From positions 377,001-441,000 of the forward strand of contig OY756957.1 of NCBI GenBank assembly GCA_963580455.1: a stretch of 64,000 nucleotides of DNA, written 5' to 3'. This DNA is from Euonymus europaeus (lineage: Eukaryota; Streptophyta; Magnoliopsida; Celastrales; Celastraceae). The translations under genes and the position numbers were made by a program. Positions within the stretch are counted from its first letter, which is position 1; the number at the start of each line of letters is the position of its first letter. The notes under the pieces were generated by a model. It searched no databases. It was not told where the DNA came from and saw nothing but the letters and a program-made list of their open reading frames with translations. Of the stretch, positions 1-12,065 are shown in pieces.

Positions 1-8
1 CGGATTTT

Positions 9-118
9 GATTTCAGAACTCGTGGCTAGTAGGTCTCGTTTCACCTAGTTAGCCGCGAAATGTGGTTTCTTTACGTAAACGGTTTTATGAATATCCGTTG
101 ACTCCGAGTTCTGAATTC
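9..118 (+). repeat. Inverted repeat inside the monomer (phases 9-22 and 105-118)
   Basis: GATTTCAGAACTCG (9-22) and CGAGTTCTGAATTC (105-118) are reverse complements at 13 of 14 positions; the inner 11 (TTCAGAACTCG / CGAGTTCTGAA) are perfect. The arms are 82 bp apart in the monomer; the right arm and the left arm of the next monomer are 63 bp apart. The pair is present in nearly all monomers; the commonest damage is GAACTC to AAACTC, ACTCATGG or GAGTTTTGAA. Coordinates are for the first monomer. A role in cruciform formation or as a paired protein site is inference. Confidence 0.85.
70..79 (+). repeat. 10-bp palindrome TTTACGTAAA (phases 70-79)
   Basis: TTTACGTAAA is a perfect palindrome sitting in one of the least variable parts of the monomer. 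Only a few copies break it, mostly by CpG transition: TTTATGTAAA (1,801; 4,742; 8,202; 14,950; 24,984), TTTACATAAA (near 3,015; 5,955; 47,665), and TTTAGGTAAA (2,491; 5,432). The flanking AAACGGTTT adds a second imperfect dyad that overlaps it by three bases. Coordinates are for the first monomer. Confidence 0.8.
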
Positions 119-120
119 GG
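104..120 (+). repeat. Short hairpin around the EcoRI site (phases 104-120)
   Basis: CCGAGTTCTGAATTCGG can fold as a 7-bp stem (CCGAGTT with AATTCGG, one G-T pair) over a 3-base loop CTG. In three places (33,510; 34,721; about 35,412) the fifth base is A, giving CCGAATT/AATTCGG, a perfect inverted repeat. Coordinates are for the first monomer; the motif is nearly constant through the array. Confidence 0.75.
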
Positions 121-1654
121 TGATTTTTAGCTTGATTACACACTACTTTTCAAGCTCTACAATCTTGGCGTTTCGGATTTTGATTTCAGAACTCGTGGCT
201 AGTAGGTCTCGTTTCTCCTAGTTACCCGCGAAATGTGGTTTCTTTACGTAAACGGTTTTATGAATATCATTTGACTCTGAGTTCTGAATTCGGTGATTTT
301 TAGCTTGATTACACACTACTTTTCGAGCTCTACAATCCTGACGTTTCGGATTTTGATTTCAGAACACGTGGCTAGTTGGTCTCGTTTCACCTAGTTTGCC
401 GCGAAATGTGGTTTCTTTACGTAAACGGTTTTATGAATATCCGTTGACTCCGAGTTCTGAATTCGGTGATTTTTCGCTTGATTACACACTACTTTTCAAG
501 CTCTACAATCCTGGAGTTTCGGATTTTGATTTCAGAACTCGTGGCTAGTAGGTCTCATTTCTCCTAGTTAGCCGCGAAATGTGGTTTCTTTACGTAAACG
601 GTTTTATGAATATCTTTTGACTCCGAGTTCTGAATTCGGTGATTTTTAGCTTGATTTCACACTACTTTTCGAGCTCTACAATCCTGGAGTTTCGGATTTT
701 GATATCAGAACTCGTGGCTAGTAGGTCTCGTTTCTCCTAGTTAGCCGCGAAATGTGGTTTCTTTACGTAAACAGTTTTATGAATATCCGTTGACTCCGAG
801 TTCTGAATTCGGTGATTTTTAGCTTGATTTCACACTACTTTTCGAGCTCTACGATACTGGCGTTTCGGATTTTGATATCAGAGCTCGTGGCTAGTTGGTC
901 TCGTTTCACCTAGTTAGCCGCGAAATGTGGTTTCTTTACGTAAACGGTTTTATGAATATCCGTTGACTCCGAGTTCTGAATTCGGTGATTTTTAGCTTGA
1001 TTTCACACTACTTTTCGAGCTCTACGATACTGGCGTTTCGGATTTTGATATCAGAGCTCGTGGCTAGTTGGTCTCGTTTCACCTAGTTAGCCGCGAAATG
1101 TGGTTTCTTTACGTAAACGGTTTTATGAATATCCGTTGACTCCGAGTTCTGAATTCGGTGATTTTTAGCTTGATTACACACTACTTTTCGAGCTCTACAA
1201 TCCTGACGTTTCGGATTTTGATTTCAGAACTCGTGGCTAGTTGGTCTCGTTTCACCTAGTTTGCCGCGAAATGTGGTTTCTTTACGTAAACGGTTTTATG
1301 AATATCCGTTGACTCCGAGTTCTGAATTCGGTGATTTTTCGCTTGATTACACACTACTTTTCAAGCTCTACAATCCTGGAGTTTCGGATTTTGATTTCAG
1401 AACTCGTGGCTAGTAGGTCTCATTTCTCCTAGTTAGCCGCGAAATGTGGTTTCTTTACGTAAACGGTTTTATGAATATCTTTTGACTCCGAGTTCTGAAT
1501 TCGGTGATTTTTAGCTTGATTTCACACTACTTTTCAAGCTCTACAATCCTGGAGTTTCGGATTTTGATATCAGAACTCGTGGCTAGTAGGTCTCGTTTCT
1601 CCTAGTTAGCCGCGAAATGTGGTATCTTTACGTAAACAGTTTTATGAATATCCG

Positions 1655-4600
1655 TTGACTCCGAGTTCTGAATTCGGTGATTTTTAGCTTGATTTCACAC
1701 TACTTTTCGAGCTCTACGATACTGGCGTTTCGGATTTTGATATCAGAGCTCGTGGCTAGTTGGTCTCGTTTCACCTAGTTAGCCGCGAAATGTGGTTTCT
1801 TTATGTAAACGGTTTTATGAATATCCGTTGACTCCGAGTTTTGAATTCGGTGATTTTTAGCTTGATTTCACACTACTTTTCGAGCTCTACGATCCTGGAA
1901 TTTCGGATTTTGATTTCAGAGCTCGTGGCTAGTTGGTCTCGTTTCACCTAGTTAGCCGCGAAATGTGGTTTCTTTACGTAAACGGTTTTATGAATATCCG
2001 TTGACTCCGAGTTCTGAATTCGGTGATTTTTATCTTGATTTCACACTAATTTTCGAGCTCTACGATCCTGGGTTTTCGGATTTTGATTTCAGAACTCGTG
2101 GCTAGTTGGTCTCGTTTCACCTAGTTAGCCGCGAAATGTGGTTTCTTTACGTAAACGGTTTTATGAATATCTGTTCACTCCGAGTTCTGAATTCGGTGAT
2201 TTTTAGCTCGATTTCACACTAATTTTCGAGCTCTACGATCCTGGCGTTTCGGATTTTGATTTCAGAACTCGTGGCTAGTTGGTCTCGTTTCACCTAGTTT
2301 GCCGCGAAATGTGGTTTCTTTACGTAAACGGTTTTATGAATATCCGTTGACTCCGAGTTCTGAATTCGGTGATTTTTAGCTTGATTTCACACTACTTTTC
2401 GAGCTCTACAATCCTGGCATTTCGGATTTTGATTTCAGAACTCGTGGCTAGTAGGTCTCGTTTCACCTAGTTAGCCGCGAAATGTGGTTTCTTTAGGTAA
2501 ACGGTTTTATGAATATCCGTTGACTCCGAGTTCTGAATTCGGTGATTTTTAGCTTGATTACACACTACTTTTCAAGCTCTACAATCTTGGCGTTTCGGAT
2601 TTTGATTTCAGAACTCGTGGCTAGTAGGTCTCGTTTCTCCTAGTTAGCCGCGAAATGTGGTTTCTTTACGTAAACGGTTTTATGAATATCCGTTGACTCC
2701 GAGTTCTGAATTCGGTGATTTTTAGCTTGATTACACACTACTTTTCAAGCTCTACAATCTTGGCGTTTCGGATTTTGATTTCAGAACTCGTGGCTAGTAG
2801 GTCTCGTTTCTCCTAGTTAGCCGCGAAATGTGGTTTCTTTACGTAAACGGTTTTATGAATATCATTTGACTCTGAGTTCTGAATTCGGTGATTTTTAGCT
2901 TGATTACACACTACTTTTCGAGCTCTACAATCCTGACGTTTCGGATTTTGATTTCAGAACTCGTGGCTAGTAGGTCTCGTTTCTCCTAGTTAGCCGCGAA
3001 ATGTGGTTTCTTTACATAAACGGTTTTATGAATATCCGTTGACTCCGAGTTCTGAATTCGGTGATTTTTAGCTTGATTTCACACTACTTTTCGAGCTCTA
3101 CGATCCTGCCGTTTCGGATTTTGATTTCAGAACTCGTGGCTAGTTGGTCTCGTTTCACCTAGTTTGCCGCGAAATGTGGTTTCTTTACGTAAACGGTTTT
3201 ATGAATATCCGTTGACTCCGAGTTCTGAATTCGGTGATTTTTCGCTTGATTACACACTACTTTTCAAGCTCTACAATCCTGGAGTTTCGGATTTTGATTT
3301 CAGAACTCGTGGCTAGTAGGTCTCATTTCTCCTAGTTAGCCGCGAAATGTGGTTTCTTTACGTAAACGGTTTTATGAATATCTTTTGACTCCGAGTTCTG
3401 AATTCGGTGATTTTTAGCTTGATTTCACACTACTTTTCGAGCTCTACAATCCTGGAGTTTCGGATTTTGATATCAGAACTCGTGGCTAGTAGGTCTCGTT
3501 TCTCCTAGTTAGCCGCGAAATGTGGTTTCTTTACGTAAACGGTTTTATGAATATCCGTTGACTCCGAGTTCTGAATTCGGTGATTTTTAGCTTCATTTCA
3601 CACTACTTTTCGAGCTCTACAATCCTGGTGTTTCGGATTTTGATTTCAGAACTCGTGGCTAGTTGGTCTCATTTCACCTAGTTTACCGCGAAATGTGGTT
3701 TCTTTACGTAAACGGTTTTATGAATATCCGTTGACTCCGAGTTCTGAATTCGTTGATTTTTAGCTTGATTTCACACTAATTTTCGAGCTCTACAATCCTG
3801 GGTTTTCGGATTTCGATTTCAGAACTCGTGGCTAGTAGGTCTCGTTTCTCCTAGTTAGCCGCGAAATGTGGTTTCTTTACGTAAACGGTTTTATGAATAT
3901 CCGTTGACTCCGAGTTCAGAATTCGGTGATTTTTAGCTTCATTTCACACTACTTTTCGAGCTCTACAATCCTGGTGTTTCGGATTTTGATTTCAGAACTC
4001 GTGGCTAGTTGGTCTCATTTCACCTAGTTTACCGCGAAATGTGGTTTCTTTACGTAAACGGTTTTATGAATATCCGTTGACTCCGAGTTCTGAATTCGTT
4101 GATTTTTAGCTTGATTTCACACTAATTTTCGAGCTCTACAATCCTGGGTTTTCGGATTTCGATTTCAGAACTCGTGGCTAGTAGGTCTCGTTTCACCTAG
4201 TTAGCCGCGAAATGTGGTTTCTTTACGTAAACGGTTTTATGAATATCCGTTGACTCCGAGTTCTGAATTCGTTGATTTTTAGCTTGATTTCACACTAATT
4301 TTCGAGCTCTACAATCCTAGGTTTTCGGATTTCGATTTCAGAACTCGTGGCTAGTTGGTCTCGTTTCACCTAGTTTGCCGCGAAATGTGGTTTCTTTACG
4401 TAAACGGTTTTATGAATATCCGTTGACTCCGAGTTCTGAATTCGGTGATTTTTCGCTTGATTACACACTACTTTTCAAGCTCTACAATCCTGGAGTTTCG
4501 GATTTTGATTTCAGAACTCGTGGCTAGTAGGTCTCATTTCTCCTAGTTAGCCGCGAAATGTGGTTTCTTTACGTAAACGGTTTTATGAATATCTTTTGAC

Positions 4601-6789
4601 TCCGAGTTCTGAATTCGGTGATTTTTAGCTTGATTTCACACTACTTTTCGAGCTCTACGATACTGGCGTTTCGGATTTTGATATCAGAGCTCGTGGCTAG
4701 TTGGTCTCGTTTCACCTAGTTAGCCGCGAAATGTGGTTTCTTTATGTAAACGGTTTTATGAATATCCGTTGACTCCGAGTTTTGAATTCGGTGATTTTTA
4801 GCTTGATTTCACACTACTTTTCGAGCTCTACGATCCTGGAATTTCGGATTTTGATTTCAGAGCTCGTGGCTTGTTGGTCTCGTTTCACCTAGTTAGCCGC
4901 GAAATGTGGTTTCTTTACGTAAACGGTTTTATGAATATCCGTTGACTCCGAGTTCTGAATTCGGTGATTTTTATCTTGATTTCACACTAATTTTCGAGCT
5001 CTACGATCCTGGGTTTTCGGATTTTGATTTCAGAACTCGTGGCTAGTTGGTCTCGTTTCACCTAGTTAGCCGCGAAATGTGGTTTCTTTACGTAAACGGT
5101 TTTATGAATATCTGTTCACTCCGAGTTCTGAATTCGGTGATTTTTAGCTCGATTTCACACTAATTTTCGAGCTCTACGATCCTGGCGTTTCGGATTTTGA
5201 TTTCAGAACTCGTGGCTAGTTGGTCTCGTTTCACCTAGTTTGCCGCGAAATGTGGTTTCTTTACGTAAACGGTTTTATGAATATCCGTTGACTCCGAGTT
5301 CTGAATTCGGTGATTTTTAGCTTGATTTCACACTACTTTTCGAGCTCTACAATCCTGGCATTTCGGATTTTGATTTCAGAACTCGTGGCTAGTAGGTCTC
5401 GTTTCACCTAGTTAGCCGCGAAATGTGGTTTCTTTAGGTAAACGGTTTTATGAATATCCGTTGACTCCGAGTTCTGAATTCGGTGATTTTTAGCTTGATT
5501 ACACACTACTTTTCAAGCTCTACAATCTTGGCGTTTCGGATTTTGATTTCAGAACTCGTGGCTAGTAGGTCTCGTTTCTCCTAGTTAGCCGCGAAATGTG
5601 GTTTCTTTACGTAAACGGTTTTATGAATATCCGTTGACTCCGAGTTCTGAATTCGGTGATTTTTAGCTTGATTACACACTACTTTTCAAGCTCTACAATC
5701 TTGGCGTTTCGGATTTTGATTTCAGAACTCGTGGCTAGTAGGTCTCGTTTCTCCTAGTTAGCCGCGAAATGTGGTTTCTTTACGTAAACGGTTTTATGAA
5801 TATCATTTGACTCTGAGTTCTGAATTCGGTGATTTTTAGCTTGATTACACACTACTTTTCGAGCTCTACAATCCTGACGTTTCGGATTTTGATTTCAGAA
5901 CTCGTGGCTAGTAGGTCTCGTTTCTCCTAGTTAGCCGCGAAATGTGGTTTCTTTACATAAACGGTTTTATGAATATCCGTTGACTCCGAGTTCTGAATTC
6001 GGTGATTTTTAGCTTGATTTCACACTACTTTTCGAGCTCTACGATCCTGCCGTTTCGGATTTTGATTTCAGAACTCGTGGCTAGTTGGTCTCGTTTCACC
6101 TAGTTTGCCGCGAAATGTGGTTTCTTTACGTAAACGGTTTTATGAATATCCGTTGACTCCGAGTTCTGAATTCGGTGATTTTTCGCTTGATTACACACTA
6201 CTTTTCAAGCTCTACAATCCTGGAGTTTCGGATTTTGATTTCAGAACTCGTGGCTAGTAGGTCTCATTTCTCCTAGTTAGCCGCGAAATGTGGTTTCTTT
6301 ACGTAAACGGTTTTATGAATATCTTTTGACTCCGAGTTCTGAATTCGGTGATTTTTAGCTTGATTTCACACTACTTTTCGAGCTCTACAATCCTGGAGTT
6401 TCGGATTTTGATATCAGAACTCGTGGCTAGTAGGTCTCGTTTCTCCTAGTTAGCCGCGAAATGTGGTTTCTTTACGTAAACGGTTTTATGAATATCCGTT
6501 GACTCCGAGTTCTGAATTTGGTGATTTTTAGCTTCATTTCACACTACTTTTCGAGCTCTACAATCCTGGTGTTTCGGATTTTGATTTCAGAACTCGTGGC
6601 TAGTTGGTCTCATTTCACCTAGTTTACCGCGAAATGTGGTTTCTTTACGTAAACGGTTTTATGAATATCCGTTGACTCCGAGTTCTGAATTCGTTGATTT
6701 TTAGCTTGATTTCACACTAATTTTCGAGCTCTACAATCCTGGGTTTTCGGATTTCGATTTCAGAACTCGTGGCTAGTAGGTCTCGTTTC
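1655..6789 (+). repeat. 17-monomer duplication (period 2,941 bp)
   Basis: Bases about 1,655-3,848 match 4,596-6,789 at an offset of exactly 2,941 bp, which is 17 x 173. Rare variants recur in the same order in both copies: TTTATGTAAAC (1,801 and 4,742), CTTTAGGTAAAC (2,491 and 5,432), TTTACATAAAC, and TTTCGCTTGATT. By eye I noted two differences: 4,871 is T where 1,930 is A, and 6,519 is T where 3,578 is C. The left limit is a change ATCCGTT/ATCTTTT, the right limit GTTTCT/GTTTCA. A recent duplication by unequal exchange is likely. Confidence 0.85.
3600..4320 (+). repeat. Local dimer duplication (period 346 bp)
   Basis: A monomer pair marked by GTTTACCGCG and then TTCGTTGATTTTTAGC with CCTGGGTTTTCGG recurs at 346 bp (GTTTACCGCG at 3,681 and 4,027). 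It is present twice in the left copy of the 17-monomer block but once in the right copy (near 6,622), so the pair was gained or lost after that duplication. Confidence 0.75.
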
Positions 6790-8639
6790 ACCTAGTTAGC
6801 CGCGAAATGTGGTTTCTTTACGTAAACGGTTTTATGAATATCCGTTGACTCGGATTTCTGAATTCGGTGATTTTTAGATTGATTTCACACTACTTTTCGA
6901 GCTCTACGATCCTGGCGTTTCGGATTTTGATTTCAGAACTCGTGGCTAGTAGGTCTCGCTTCTCCTAGTTAGCCGCGAAATGTGGTTTCTTTACGTAAAC
7001 GGTTTTATGAATATCATTTGACTCCGAGTTCTGAATTCGGTGATTTTTAGCTTGATTTCACACTACTTTTCGAGCTCTACGATCCTGGCGTTTCGGATTT
7101 TGATTTCAGAACTCATGGCTAGTAGGTCTCGTTTCTCCTAGTTAGCCGCGAAATGTGGTTTCTTTACGTAAACGAATTTATGAATATCCGTTGACTCCGA
7201 GTTCTGAATTCGGTGATTTTTAGCTTGATTTCACACTACTTTTCGAGCTCTACGATCCTGCCGTTTCGGATTTTGATTTCAGAACTCGTGGCTAGTTGGT
7301 CTCGTTTCACCTAGTTAGCCGCGAAATGTGGTTTCTTTACGTAAACGGTTTTATGAATATCCGTTGACTCCGAGTTCTGAATTCGGTGATTTTTAGCTTG
7401 ATTTCACACTAATTTTCGAGCCCTACAATCCTGGCGTTTCGGATTTTTATTTCAGAACTCGTGGCTAGTTGGTCTCGTTTCACCTAGTTTGCCGCGAAAT
7501 GTGGTTTCTTTACGTAAACGGTTTTATAAATATCCGTTGACTCCGAGTTCTGAATTCGGTGATTTTTAGCTTGATTACACACTACTTTTCGAGCTCTACA
7601 ATCCTGGCATTTCGGATCTCGATTTCAGAACTCGTGGCTAGTAGGTCTCGTTTCACCTAGTTAGCCGCGAAATGTGTTTTATTTACGTAAACGGTTTTAT
7701 GAATATCCGTTGACTCCGAGTTCTGAATTCGGTGATTTTTAGCTTGATTTCACACTACTTTTCGAGCTCTACGATCCTGCCGTTTCGGATTTCGATTTCA
7801 GAACTCGTGGCTAGTTGGTCTCGTTTCACCAAGTTAGCCGCAAAATGTGGTTTCTTTACGTAAACGGTTTTACGAATATCCGTTAACTCCGAGTTCTGAA
7901 TTCGGTGATTTTTAGCTTGATTTCACACTAATTTTCGAGCTCTACGATCCTGGCGTTTCGGATTATTATTTCAGAACTCGTGGCTAGTTGGTCTCGTTTC
8001 ACCTAGTTAGCCGCGAAATGTGGTTTCTTTACGTAAACAGTTTTATGAATATCCGTTGACTCCGAGTTCTGAATTCGGTGATTTTTAGCTTGATTTCACA
8101 CTACTTTTCGAGCTCTACGATACTGGCGTTTCGGATTTTGATATCAGAGCTCGTGGCTAGTTGGTCTCGTTTCACCTAGTTAGCCGCGAAATGTGGTTTC
8201 TTTATGTAAACGGTTTTATGAATATCCGTTGACTCCGAGTTTTGAATTCGGTGATTTTTAGCTTGATTTCACACTACTTTTCGAGCTCTACGATCCTGGA
8301 ATTTCGGATTTTGATTTCAGAGCTCGTGGCTAGTTGGTCTCGTTTCACCTAGTTAGCCGCGAAATGTGGTTTCTTTACGTAAACGGTTTTATGAATATCC
8401 GTTGACTCCGAGTTCTGAATTCGGTGATTTTTATCTTGATTTCACACTAATTTTCGAGCTCTACGATCCTGGGTTTTCGGATTTTGATTTCAGAACTCGT
8501 GGCTAGTTGGTCTCGTTTCACCTAGTTAGCCGCGAAATGTGGTTTCTTTACGTAAACGGTTTTATGAATATCTGTTCACTCCGAGTTCTGAATTCGGTGA
8601 TTTTTAGCTCGATTTCACACTAATTTTCGAGCTCTACGA

Positions 8640-11600
8640 TCCTGGCGTTTCGGATTTTGATTTCAGAACTCGTGGCTAGTTGGTCTCGTTTCACCTAGTT
8701 TGCCGCGAAATGTGGTTTCTTTACGTAAACGGTTTTATGAATATCCGTTGACTCCGAGTTCTGAATTCGGTGATTTTTAGCTTGATTTCACACTACTTTT
8801 CGAGCTCTACAATCCTGGCACTTCGGATTTTGATTTCAGAACTCGTGGCTAGTAGGTCTCGTTTCACCTAGTTAGCCGCGAAATGTGGTTTCTTTACGTA
8901 AACGGTTTTATGAATATCCGTTGACTCCGAGTTCTGAATTCGGTGATTTTTAGCTTGATTACACACTACTTTTCAAGCTCTACAATCTTGGCGTTTCGGA
9001 TTTTGATTTCAGAACTCGTGGCTAGTAGGTCTCGTTTCTCCTAGTTACCCGCGAAATGTGGTTTCTTTACGTAAACGGTTTTATGAATATCATTTGACTC
9101 TGAGTTCTGAATTCGGTGATTTTTAGCTTGATTACACACTACTTTTCGAGCTCTACAATCCTGACGTTTCGGATTTTGATTTCAGAACTCGTGGCTAGTT
9201 GGTCTCGTTTCACCTAGTTTTGCCGCGAAATGTGGTTTCTTTACGTAAACGGTTTTATGAATATCCGTTGACTCCGAGTTCTGAATTCGGTGATTTTTCG
9301 CTTGATTACACACTACTTTTCAAGCTCTACAATCCTGGAGTTTCGGATTTTGATTTCAGAACTCGTGGCTAGTAGGTCTCATTTCTCCTAGTTAGCCGCG
9401 AAATGTGGTTTCTTTACGTAAACGGTTTTATGAATATCTTTTGACTCCGAGTTCTGAATTCGGTGATTTTTAGCTTGATTTCACACTACTTTTCGAGCTC
9501 TACAATCCTGGAGTTTCGGATTTTGATATCAGAACTCGTGGCTAGTAGGTCTCGTTTCTCCTAGTTAGCCGCGAAATGTGGTTTCTTTACGTAAACAGTT
9601 TTATGAATATCCGTTGACTCCGAGTTCTGAATTCGGTGATTTTTAGCTTGATTTCACACTACTTTTCGAGCTCTACGATACTGGCGTTTCGGATTTTGAT
9701 ATCAGAGCTCGTGGCTATTTGGTCTCGTTTCACCTAGTTAGCCGCGAAATGTGGTTTCTTTACGTAAACGGTTTTATGAATATCCGTTGACTCCGAGTTC
9801 TGAATTCGGTGATTTTTATCTTGATTTCACACTAATTTTCGAGCTCTACGATCCTGGGTTTTCGGATTTTGATTTCAGAACTCGTGGCTAGTTGGTCTCG
9901 TTTCACCTAGTTAGCCGCGAAATGTGGTTTCTTTACGTAAACGGTTTTATGAATATCTGTTCACTCCGAGTTCTGAATTCGGTGATTTTTAGCTCGATTT
10001 CACACTAATTTTCGAGCTCTACGATCCTGGAGTTTCGGATTTTGATTTCAGAACTCGTGGCTAGTTGGTCTCGTTTCACCTAGTTTGCCGCGAAATGTGG
10101 TTTCTTTACGTAAACGGTTTTATGAATATCCGTTGACTCCGAGTTCTGAATTCGGTGATTTTTAGCTTGATTTCACACTACTTTTCGAGCTCTACAATCC
10201 TGGCACTTCGGATTTTGATTTCAGAACTCGTGGCTAGTAGGTCTCGTTTCACCTAGTTAGCCGCGAAATGTGGTTTCTTTACGTAAACGGTTTTATGAAT
10301 ATCCGTTGACTCCGAGTTCTGAATTCGGTGATTTTTAGCTTGATTACACACTACTTTTCAAGCTCTACAATCTTGGCGTTTCGGATTTTGATTTCAGAAC
10401 TCGTGGCTAGTAGGTCTCGTTTCTCCTAGTTACCCGCGAAATGTGGTTTCTTTACGTAAACGGTTTTATGAATATCATTTGACTCTGAGTTCTGAATTCG
10501 GTGATTTTTAGCTTGATTACACACTACTTTTCGAGCTCTACAATCCTGACGTTTCGGATTTTGATTTCAGAACTCGTGGCTAGTTGGTCTCGTTTCACCT
10601 AGTTTGCCGCGAAATGTGGTTTCTTTACGTAAACGGTTTTATGAATATCCGTTGACTCCGAGTTCTGAATTCGGTGATTTTTCGCTTGATTACACACTAC
10701 TTTTCAAGCTCTACAATCCTGGAGTTTCGGATTTTGATTTCAGAACTCGTGGCTAGTAGGTCTCATTTCTCCTAGTTAGCCGCGAAATGTGGTTTCTTTA
10801 CGTAAACGGTTTTATGAATATCTTTTGACTCCGAGTTCTGAATTCGGTGATTTTTAGCTTGATTTCACACTACTTTTCGAGCTCTACAATCCTGGAGTTT
10901 CGGATTTTGATATCAGAACTCGTGGCTAGTAGGTCTCGTTTCTCCTAGTTAGCCGCGAAATGTGGTTTCTTTACGTAAACAGTTTTATGAATATCCGTTG
11001 ACTCCGAGTTCTGAATTCGGTGATTTTTAGCTTGATTTCACACTACTTTTCGAGCTCTACGATACTGGCGTTTCGGATTTTGATATCAGAGCTCGTGGCT
11101 ATTTGGTCTCGTTTCACCTAGTTAGCCGCGAAATGTGGTTTCTTTACGTAAACGGTTTTATGAATATTCGTTGACTCCGAGTTCTGAATTCGGTGATTTT
11201 TAGCTTGATTTCACACTACTTTTCGAGCTCTACGATACTGGCGTTTCGGATTTTGATATCAGAGCTCGTGGCTAGTTGGTCTCGTTTCACCTAGTTAGCC
11301 GCGAAATGTGGTTTCTTTACGTAAACGGTTTTATGAATATCTGTTCACTCCGAGTTCTGAATTCGGTGATTTTTAGCTCGATTTCACACTAATTTTCGAG
11401 CTCTACGATCCTGGCGTTTCGGATTTTGATTTCAGAACTCGTGGCTAGTTGGTCTCGTTTCACCTAGTTTGCCGCGAAATGTGGTTTCTTTACGTAAACG
11501 GTTTTATGAATATCCGTTGACTCCGAGTTCTGAATTCGGTGATTTTTAGCTTGATTTCACACTACTTTTCGAGCTCTACAATCCTGGCATTTCGGATTTT

Positions 11601-11810
11601 GATTTCAGAACTCGTGGCTAGTAGGTCTCGTTTCACCTAGTTAGCCGCGAAATGTGGTTTCTTTACGTAAACGGTTTTATGAATATCCGTTGACTCCGAG
11701 TTCTGAATTCGGTGATTTTTAGCTTGATTACACACTACTTTTCAAGCTCTACAATCTTGGCGTTTCGGATTTTGATTTCAGAACTCGTGGCTAGTAGGTC
11801 TCGTTTCTCC
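8640..11810 (+). repeat. 8-monomer higher-order repeat (period 1,384 bp), two copies and part of a third
   Basis: Markers recur 1,384 bp apart (8 x 173; 1,385 where the extra T at about 9,221 is crossed): TGGCACTTCGG at 8,816 and 10,201, CTAGTTACCC at 9,041 and 10,426, GTGGCTATTT at 9,711 and 11,095, and ATATCTGTTC at 9,953 and 11,337. One monomer near 9,817/11,201 differs in type (TTATCTTG with AATTTT against TTAGCTTG with ACTTTT), a sign of conversion inside the unit. Bases 1 to about 990 match 8,824 to 9,814 (51 monomers away), so the same module also lies at the window's left edge. Confidence 0.8.
9218..9221 (+). other. 1-bp insertion, T run of 4 for 3
   Basis: The monomer reads CTAGTTTTGCC where its relatives read CTAGTTTGCC, giving a 174-bp unit. 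It is the first register change in the window: CGGAT positions fit 1+173k up to 8,997 and 2+173k afterwards. The 8-monomer partner near 10,600 lacks the extra T, so the insertion is private to this copy or was lost from the other. Confidence 0.9.
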
Positions 11811-12065
11811 TAGTTAGCCGCGAAATGTGGTTTCTTTACGTAAACGGTTTTATGAATATCCGTTGACTCCGAGTTCTGAATTCGGTGATTTTTAGCTTGA
11901 TTACACACTACTTTTCAAGCTCTACAATCTTGGCGTTTCGGATTTTGATTTCAGAACTCGTGGCTAGTAGGTCTCGTTTCTCCTAGTTAGCCGCGAAATG
12001 TGGTTTCTTTACGTAAACGGTTTTATGAATATCCGTTGACTCCGAGTTCTGAATTCGGTGATTTT

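Larger units (their letters stand above)
7..140 (+). repeat. 9-bp direct repeat TTGATTTCA within the monomer
   Basis: TTGATTTCA occurs at phases 7-15 and, in monomers with GATTTCAC rather than GATTACAC, again at 132-140, 125 bp apart (48 bp to the next monomer). In the first monomer the second site reads TTGATTACA, one base off. The left site overlaps the arm of the inverted repeat. It could be a trace of an older, shorter repeat from which the monomer grew, but the rest of the two halves does not align. Confidence 0.6.
1..173 (+). repeat. Reference monomer used for phase numbering
   Basis: First complete unit; phase 1 equals base 1. Main blocks by phase: CGGATTTTGATTTCAG (1-16), AACTCGTGGCTAG (17-29), GGTCTCGTTTCACC (32-45), AGCCGCGAAATGTGG (51-65), TTTCTTTACGTAAACGG (66-82), TTTTATGAATATCCG (83-97), TTGACTCCGAGTTCTG (98-113), AATTCGGTGATTTTTAG (114-130), CTTGATTACACAC (131-143), TACTTTTCAAGCTC (144-157), TACAATCTTGGCG (158-170). 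By eye the region from about phase 55 to 130 varies least, while phases 30-50 and 130-171 carry most of the variants that define subfamilies. The choice of start is arbitrary: the true repeat has no defined beginning. Confidence 0.9.

Noticed and set aside
51..67. CENP-B box on the minus strand (TTTCGCGGCTAACTAGG)
   Set aside because: It shares TTCG with the NTTCGNNNNANNCGGGN consensus but lacks the A and most of the CGGG; three of nine essential positions fail. I found no better match on either strand.
2490..2500. Telomere-like TTTAGG at CTTTAGGTAAAC
   Set aside because: It is a single C-to-G change in the TTTACGTAAA palindrome (also at 5,432). There is no tandem TTTAGGG or TTAGGG.
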